Shown in pieces: positions 59,205 to 64,000 of a stretch of DNA of 64,000 bases. The DNA comes from Sulfomarinibacter sp963733915 (GTDB lineage: Bacteria; Acidobacteriota; Thermoanaerobaculia; Thermoanaerobaculales; Sulfomarinibacteraceae), in the NCBI GenBank assembly GCA_963733915.1, contig CAVTEP010000006.1, positions 992,001 through 1,056,000 on the forward strand. The letters run 5' to 3'. Position 1 is the stretch's first letter. Every line of letters begins with the position of its first letter. The notes under the pieces were generated by a model. The model was not told the origin of the DNA, did no database searches, and saw only the letters and a program-made list of their open reading frames with translations. A program made the translations under genes and the position numbers.

Positions 59205-59419
59205 CCAAACTGCCTACAGATCACGCAGATGACATGACGATGGGCTGGCCTCGGCAGCCCAATCAGAATGTCATCCTGAGCGAGGAAGCAAAGCGACCGA
59301 GTCGAAGGATCTGGGCGGGTGGGTTTGTGATTTTTTTTGTTTTGGTGTCTTCGTGTTTGTGACGTGGTCGGGCGGGCGGCTCGGTGTTCGTCCTCTGTGT
59401 CTTTGTGCCTCTGTGGTTC
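59205..59419. repeat. Word-array/G-core intergenic element, locus K
   Basis: Between mqnD and pgi. It contains CTGCCTACAGATCACGCAGAT, an imperfect palindrome from GTCATCCTGAG to GAAGGATCT (59270-59312), a three-run G core GGGCGGGTGGG (59313-59323), TTCGTGTT-type words (59342-59362), a second core GGGCGGGCGG (59370-59379), and CTCTGTGT/CTTTGTGC words of 8 bases (59392-59419) that run into the pgi stop codon. Confidence 0.8.
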
Positions 59420-61118
59420 AATCCCCGTCCTGGCGCGACACGTAGCGCTTGATCAACGCTCTCGTCGAACTGTCGTGATGCGAGAGATCCACCTCGTCGC
59501 CGGCGAGCAGGCGGTTCTCCTCATCGAGGATCGTGCCCGCCAGCACCTTGCCGAGCTCCACTCCCCACTGGTCAAAGCTGTTGATCCGCCACACCACGCC
59601 CTGGACAAAGATGGCGTGCTCGTACATCGCCGTCAGCATCCCGAGCGAGCGCGGAGTGATCCGATCGAGGAGGATCGTGTTGGTGGGCCGGTTGCCCTCA
59701 AAGACCTTGTGCGGCAGGAGCAGACTGACCTGGTCGTCGTCGAAATCACGGGTGCGGAGCTCCGCCTCCACCTCGACGGCGCTTCGACCCGCCATCAGGG
59801 CCTCGGTCTGGGCAAAGAAGTTGGCCATCAGCTTTCGGTGGTGATCGCCGATCGGGTTGTGGGTGTTGACGACCCCGATGAAGTCGCACGGCACCAGTCC
59901 GGTGCCCTGATGAATCAGCTGGTAAAACGCGTGCTGGCCATTGGTCCCGGGCTCCCCCCAGATTACCGGACCGGTGTGGTACGTGACCCGGTTGCCGTCG
60001 CGGTCGACCGCCTTGCCGTTGGACTCCATGTCGCCCTGCTGCAGGTAAGCCGGAAAACGGCGTAGATACTGGTCATAGGGCAGCACGGCCTTGGTCGCGG
60101 CGTTGAAGAAGTTCCGGTACCAGATCTCGAGCATGGCCAGGATCACCGGCAGGTTGCGATCGAGAGGCGTCTGCAGAAAATGGAGGTCCATCGCGTGCGC
60201 GCCCTCGAGCAGCTCTTCGAAGCGATCGAAACCCACCGCCAGCGTGATCGTGAGGCCGATGGCCGACCAGCTCGAGTAGCGACCACCGACCCAGTCCCAG
60301 AACTCGAAGACATTTTCGCGGTCGATCCCGAATTCCTCCGCCGCCTCGTGGTTGGTGGAGAGGGCCACGAAATGACTCGCCACCGCGGCCTCGTCACCGA
60401 GAACGCCCACCAGCCACCGCCGCGCGGTCTGGGCGTTGGTCATCGTCTCCTGGGTCGAAAAGGTCTTGGAGGCGACCACGAACAGGGTCTCCGCAGGGTC
60501 GAGCCCACGGGTCTTTTCGACAAAATCAGAGCCGTCCACATTCGAAAGAAAACGAACTTCCGGCCCGTCGCAATACGGCCCGAGGGCCTCACAGATCATG
60601 GCCGGGCCGAGGTCGGAGCCACCGATGCCGATATTGACGACCGCAGTAATCGGGCGACCGGTGAAGCCGTGCCACTGACCCGAGCGGACCGCCTCTGAAA
60701 AACTCCGCATCTTCTGCAGCACGGCCGTGACCCGCGGCATCACATCCTCGCCGTCGACCATGATCGGAACTCCGGCCCGATTGCGGAGTGCGACGTGCAG
60801 CACCGAGCGGCCTTCGGTCCAGTTGATCCTTTGGCCCGCAAACATCGCTCGGGCGACCTCCGGCACGCCGCTCGCACGCGCCAGTTCGATCAACAGCCGC
60901 ACCGTGTTCTGGTCGATCCGGTTTTTCGAGTAGTCCAGGAGCAAATCGTCGAGCTCCAGCGAGAATCGACCACGGCGATCGGGATCAGCGGTGAAGAGCT
61001 CGCGCATGTGAATGTCACGAATCTCGCGATGATGTGCCTCGAGCGCCTTCCACGGTGCGGTCTCGCCGAGCGGCGTCCCCGCCCGCACCGCGCGATCGAT
61101 CTCGGAATCGAAGATCAT
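59418..61118 (-). CDS. pgi: Glucose-6-phosphate isomerase
   Basis: A 566-residue enzyme of the long (eukaryotic/E. coli-like) PGI type. Signatures: VNIGIGGSDLGPAM, FVVASKTFSTQETMTNA, the catalytic region QGDMESNGKAVDRDG and GEPGTNGQHAFYQLIHQGT, then DQWGVELGK near the end. It interconverts glucose-6-phosphate and fructose-6-phosphate in glycolysis and gluconeogenesis. ATG with GAGG upstream. The stop codon lies in a CTTTGTG word array. Confidence 0.97.
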   Translation of the reverse strand: MIFDSEIDRAVRAGTPLGETAPWKALEAHHREIRDIHMRELFTADPDRRGRFSLELDDLLLDYSKNRIDQNTVRLLIELARASGVPEVARAMFAGQRINWTEGRSVLHVALRNRAGVPIMVDGEDVMPRVTAVLQKMRSFSEAVRSGQWHGFTGRPITAVVNIGIGGSDLGPAMICEALGPYCDGPEVRFLSNVDGSDFVEKTRGLDPAETLFVVASKTFSTQETMTNAQTARRWLVGVLGDEAAVASHFVALSTNHEAAEEFGIDRENVFEFWDWVGGRYSSWSAIGLTITLAVGFDRFEELLEGAHAMDLHFLQTPLDRNLPVILAMLEIWYRNFFNAATKAVLPYDQYLRRFPAYLQQGDMESNGKAVDRDGNRVTYHTGPVIWGEPGTNGQHAFYQLIHQGTGLVPCDFIGVVNTHNPIGDHHRKLMANFFAQTEALMAGRSAVEVEAELRTRDFDDDQVSLLLPHKVFEGNRPTNTILLDRITPRSLGMLTAMYEHAIFVQGVVWRINSFDQWGVELGKVLAGTILDEENRLLAGDEVDLSHHDSSTRALIKRYVSRQDGD

Positions 61119-61165
61119 CTCGTTGCCTCCTCAGGACGGTATGAGAATAGCGGTTCCAAATCTGA

Positions 61166-61293
61166 ATGTTGAATTCTCAATTATCAATTCCGGAAATTAT
61201 CAACGACCAGTGTGCCGTGGCGCCAGATTTCGATCGGGATACCGAAAGGAATGAGATGAAATTCAAAATTCAAAATTCAAAACTGAGAATTCG
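61166..61293. repeat. Word-array intergenic element, locus L (no G core)
   Basis: Between pgi and the glutamate-cysteine ligase gene. Left words TTGAATTC, TCAATTA, TCAATTCC (61168-61194) and right words of the 8-base type ATTCAAAA, ending CTGAGAATTC (61258-61293), are reverse complements. The words match those of locus F. No G-run core is present between them. Confidence 0.8.
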
Positions 61294-61300
61294 CGAAGCG

Positions 61301-62668
61301 TCAGCTGCTTGCCCACTCCAGCGCGCGGGCGGGATCCTCGGCGTTGAGATCGAGCAGATCATCGGTCGGCATCCGGCCGCGGGATGTGAAGTGACCCAGA
61401 AACGCCTCGGTCGCCGCCAGCGAGTCGTCTTCAACGTATCCCGCCGGCAGCGATTTCGCACCCTCGAGTCCGATTCCCCAAAGCCGGCAGGCGAGGTCGC
61501 GAAGGATCGGATCGCGGACGCCGTCCTGAGCCGCCCGGCGCCACAGTTCCGGCAGACCGCGGCGGTGATCGTCGAGCAGCGCCAGGGCCGCGGTCCGGGC
61601 ACGGTCGTCGTAGAAGAGCGACGCCATCAGTGTCACCGGCGCAGTTCGCCATTGGTCGGGCAAGGCCTCTCCCGCCCGCAGCTCGAGGAATCCACGCGGC
61701 CGTACCTCGAAAAAAAGCGTCGTCAGATGGTAGTCGAGGTCATCGGCGGTCGGCCACCCCCAGCGAGGATGTCCCTCGAGGATCCATTTTTCAAAGCTGC
61801 AGCCCACGCACCCGGGTTCGTAGTGGCCGTCATCGACCCGGTAGAGCATCACGTCGGCCTCGAGCGCCGCCTGTCCCCACTCGAGGCGGGGATCGTTTCC
61901 CGACCCTTCGATCAGGAGGCGCGGAAACCCGCTCCGAGTGGGATCGAGCTCCTGCCACGCGCGGGCGCGGCTACAGACGGCCCCGAGACCGGGGCTCGAC
62001 GCGAAGCTGGCGGTCATCAGCGGGCTCGCCAGATTGGCCAGCAGCCAGCGCTCCTGCCACACCCCCTCCGGGCCGAGATCGAGGTTGATCTGGAGGCTCG
62101 CGGTGTGGCGCATCATCACCGCCCCCCAGTGGCCGCGCTGACGATAGTAGGCCGCCTGGGCGGTGTAGCGGCCGGCGCGCAGCTGCTGGGGTACCGTTTC
62201 GACGTCGTTCCAGATGTCGACGCCGACGGCCGCGAGATCGACGCCATGACGTCTGAACGCGCGCCGCACCCGCCCCATCACCTCGACAACGTCGTCGACT
62301 GCGGCCGTGACTCCCGGGTATACCGCCGTCGAGTGCTCCACCTGCGCTCCGGGCTCGAAGGTCAACCGGCCCCCATCGCTGATCGGATATTCCACGGGTC
62401 CGGGCGGGGCGCTCGATCGGGGCGCGATCCGGTCATCCGTGGCCGCAAGCTCGTCGATGACCTCGAGCACCCCGACGCCGTCGGGCTGGGTCAGCATCAT
62501 CCGCCCATGCGGCCGGCCGTGACGGTCGCGGAAAATCGGAAAGAACTCGGGTTCGAGCCCGATGCCGCCGAGGCGTGCGTCCCGAGGCGGATCCGGAAAG
62601 GCATTGAGCCCAGCGCGAACCCGCGCCTCATCGATCGAGATGGCAGCCTTGCGGTCTTGAGTGGGCAT
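61301..62668 (-). CDS. Glutamate-cysteine ligase family protein (GCS2/EgtA type)
   Basis: A 455-residue ATP-grasp-like ligase of the GCS2 family. Visible: IGLEPEFFPIFRD near residue 37, VEYPISDGGRLTFEPGAQVE (substrate and Mg site) near 93, MMRHTASLQINLDLGPE near 184 and EVRPRGFLELRAGE near 345. It forms gamma-glutamylcysteine for glutathione or, in the EgtA group, for ergothioneine synthesis. No gshB or egtB is adjacent, so the end product is open. The ATG has AGGAGG upstream. Confidence 0.87.
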   Translation of the reverse strand: MPTQDRKAAISIDEARVRAGLNAFPDPPRDARLGGIGLEPEFFPIFRDRHGRPHGRMMLTQPDGVGVLEVIDELAATDDRIAPRSSAPPGPVEYPISDGGRLTFEPGAQVEHSTAVYPGVTAAVDDVVEVMGRVRRAFRRHGVDLAAVGVDIWNDVETVPQQLRAGRYTAQAAYYRQRGHWGAVMMRHTASLQINLDLGPEGVWQERWLLANLASPLMTASFASSPGLGAVCSRARAWQELDPTRSGFPRLLIEGSGNDPRLEWGQAALEADVMLYRVDDGHYEPGCVGCSFEKWILEGHPRWGWPTADDLDYHLTTLFFEVRPRGFLELRAGEALPDQWRTAPVTLMASLFYDDRARTAALALLDDHRRGLPELWRRAAQDGVRDPILRDLACRLWGIGLEGAKSLPAGYVEDDSLAATEAFLGHFTSRGRMPTDDLLDLNAEDPARALEWASS

Positions 62669-62723
62669 AAACCTCCTGTCGCGTCAAGGCACGATACATG
62701 GAGCGACCGGTGATGCCAACCGC

Positions 62724-63014
62724 CGGGGCCCGGGGCTGGGGCCTGGGGCCTGGGGCTATGAGAGTATGAGGCTATGAGGCCATGAGGCTGTGGGGGCGCC
62801 CACCCGCCCAGATCGCCGGCAGATTACACAGATGTATTTCCAGAATCTCATCTGTATGAATCTTCGTTATCTGAGGGCAGGGCTGACATCGTTTGAGCCA
62901 TTTCTGCTGACTCGTTCTTGGCATGGGAATCAGGCAAGTTGATGAAATCGCCGAATCCAGCATCCAGCTTCCAGTATCGGGCGGGGGCGGGCGAGGCCCC
63001 ATAGCCTCATAGCC
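62724..63014. repeat. Compound word-array/G-core element, locus M
   Basis: Most of the 427-base gap upstream of the ligase gene. GGGGCCT words (62724-62756) and TATGAGGC words (62757-62790) lead to a C-run core CCCACCCGCCC (62799-62809). Then comes AGATTACACAGATG, a stretch without obvious features, ATCCAGC-type words (62953-62975), a G core GGGCGGGGGCGGG (62979-62991) and the right words CCCCATAG, CCTCATAG (62996-63014). Left and right words are reverse complements. Confidence 0.85.
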
Positions 63015-63047
63015 AGCCGACGGAGTCGGCGGTCACAGCCTCAAGCC

Positions 63048-63078
63048 AAAAAAGACGCGGCCGAAGCCGCGCCTTTCA
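63048..63078 (-). terminator. Rho-independent terminator of the tetraheme cytochrome gene
   Basis: On the minus strand, GGCGCGGC-TTCG-GCCGCGTC is followed by six T residues, 18 bases after the stop codon. Confidence 0.85.
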
Positions 63079-63095
63079 ATTCACCAATGGAAAGA

Positions 63096-63563
63096 TTACT
63101 TGGCCGGTGGGTTCTTGAACTCGTGGATGGCGGCCTTGTTGTCCACATTGTCGGCCAGGACGACCTTCTTCGCGTGATCCTCACCCGTGTGGCAACCGTC
63201 GCAGGTCGCCTGGGTCGGGATGATCAGCCCGTTCGCCTGTGCCGTTGCACGGTCCTTCATGATGCTCATCTTCTTGTAATCGTTGCCCGGGCCGTGGCAG
63301 GCCTCGCACTGAACGCCCTTGAAGTCCTCGCTGGCGTTGGTCGCGTGGCATTTGAGGCAGTCAGGCGAGAATTTTCGTTCCGTGGACGCCTTTGCGTCGT
63401 CGGTCGCCTTGGCGTGGGTCGTTGTCTCCCACGATGCGTACTCAACCTTGTGGCACATCTTGCACTTGTCAGCGCCTGCATACTCGTGGTCCTGGGCCTG
63501 AGCGCTGAACGAGAGCAGCACGATCGCCGCCGCACAAGCCATCCAGAGAGCCTTGTTCCTCAT
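63096..63563 (-). CDS. Tetraheme cytochrome c (c554-like)
   Basis: A 155-residue exported protein. It has a signal peptide (ALWMACAAAIVLLSFSAQA, cleaved after AQA about residue 23) and four heme sites: CKMCH, CLKCH, CEACH and CDGCH. Spacing and the GVQCEACHGPGNDY motif match the cytochrome c554/multiheme family, often with roles in nitrogen or metal respiration. The ATG has GGAGGATC upstream, and a strong terminator follows. The redox partner is unknown. Confidence 0.88.
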   Translation of the reverse strand: MRNKALWMACAAAIVLLSFSAQAQDHEYAGADKCKMCHKVEYASWETTTHAKATDDAKASTERKFSPDCLKCHATNASEDFKGVQCEACHGPGNDYKKMSIMKDRATAQANGLIIPTQATCDGCHTGEDHAKKVVLADNVDNKAAIHEFKNPPAK

Positions 63564-63708
63564 TGAAGATCCTCCATTTCCCCGGTTCGCTCTGATGAGC
63601 AGCTCCGGCACCCGCCGACTCTACCACCGTCGCATCTGGTGTTCAAGAAGTACACCACGGTGACAATACGCTTCGCGGGCCGAATACCTTCCAAACTCTC
63701 GATGCCGA

Positions 63709-64000
63709 TCACCAGCGCTTCGGGTCGAGCCCCTCGAAGACGATCAGCCCACTGAGCGTCGTTCGCCGGTTGATCACCAGATCGCCGGTCACCGGATTCA
63801 CCGTCAGCGGGAGGTGCTCGAGGTGGGAGGCGGCAGGCAGACCGAGGTCGAGGGTGGCTCGGCGGTTCCACGCCCAGGTCCCCTGTTCGGCTTCCCAGAG
63901 CTCGATCTGATCGCCGGCTCGACGAAGCTGCAACAGCCCGCCGCCATCCCGGTTCCAAACCAGGCGCGTAGGTTCCTGCCCGATCTTCCGCGGTTCCCCG
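63709..64000 (-). CDS. Partial unknown protein, C-terminal end only
   Basis: The last 96 residues of a protein whose start lies beyond the window. It reads as short beta strands: RLVWNRDGGGLLQLRRAG, DQIELWEAEQGTWAWNRRA, LPLTVNPVTGDLVINRRTT, ending GLIVFEGLDPKRW. The frame is open to the window edge. No family recognised; a beta-propeller or beta-sandwich end is possible. Confidence 0.55.
   Translation of the reverse strand, partial: GEPRKIGQEPTRLVWNRDGGGLLQLRRAGDQIELWEAEQGTWAWNRRATLDLGLPAASHLEHLPLTVNPVTGDLVINRRTTLSGLIVFEGLDPKRW

Noticed and set aside
63560..63958. 132-codon open frame at the right edge
   Set aside because: Arg/Pro/Ser-rich and out of frame with the plausible beta-strand protein that is open to the window edge; treated as a shadow.

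Overview
The window is GC-rich chromosomal DNA, most likely from an uncultivated member of the Acidobacteriota. The best markers are three ADOP-type giant ABC permeases, a PadR regulator beside one of them, a CcoN-CcoO fused cbb3 oxidase and a futalosine-route menaquinone gene. I assign the phylum by inference and see no rRNA or tRNA gene. Many genes sit in tightly overlapping operons (ATGA, GTGA or TGATG junctions).

Layout. 1-4.0 kb (minus): a lipid polyketide operon with an MFS exporter, a type III polyketide synthase, an ICMT-type methyltransferase, an ACP and a fatty acyl-AMP ligase cut by the window edge. 4.2-7.1 kb: TrkH/TrkA potassium uptake. 7.4-12.5 kb: a cytochrome c lipoprotein, a stand-alone PEP/pyruvate-binding protein, a PLP decarboxylase and a PlsC-like acyltransferase. 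12.6-22.1 kb: a respiratory block with heme A synthase and, divergently, heme O synthase, a DUF3179 protein, fused ccoNO, ccoQ, one-heme ccoP, ccoG, ccoH and a frameshifted safE-like gene. 22.1-32.2 kb: an accessory island of small minus-strand genes ending at a decayed integron integrase, with attC-like sites next to it. 32.5-36.6 kb: the rest of the cbb3 assembly set (ccoI with several frameshifts, ccoS) and a frameshifted queA. 36.7-49.5 kb: a sigma-54 promoter followed by ADOP permease, adaptor, ATPase, ADOP permease, NtrC-type regulator and histidine kinase, then PadR, a third ADOP permease and YraN. 50.2-56.9 kb (minus): TetR-TolC-adaptor-RND pump operon. 57.2-64 kb: MFS transporter, MqnD, Pgi, glutamate-cysteine ligase, a tetraheme cytochrome and a partial gene.

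The most unusual signal lies between the genes. Thirteen loci carry arrays of short words (6-8 bp, tandemly repeated, reverse-complementary across the locus). Most have G-run cores of the type GGGAGGGCGGGTGGG placed inside the arrays, and three of these cores are perfect four-run G-quadruplex motifs with 1-2 nt loops. The arrays fill transcription-unit boundaries, touch or supply stop codons, and in tolC are translated as IPNS repeats. They are absent from the integron island and from the ADOP block. I do not recognise this as a described element family.

Several genes are frameshifted (safE, a diguanylate cyclase, ccoI, queA, tolC). This could be real decay or consensus error in the assembly, and the sequence alone cannot separate the two.
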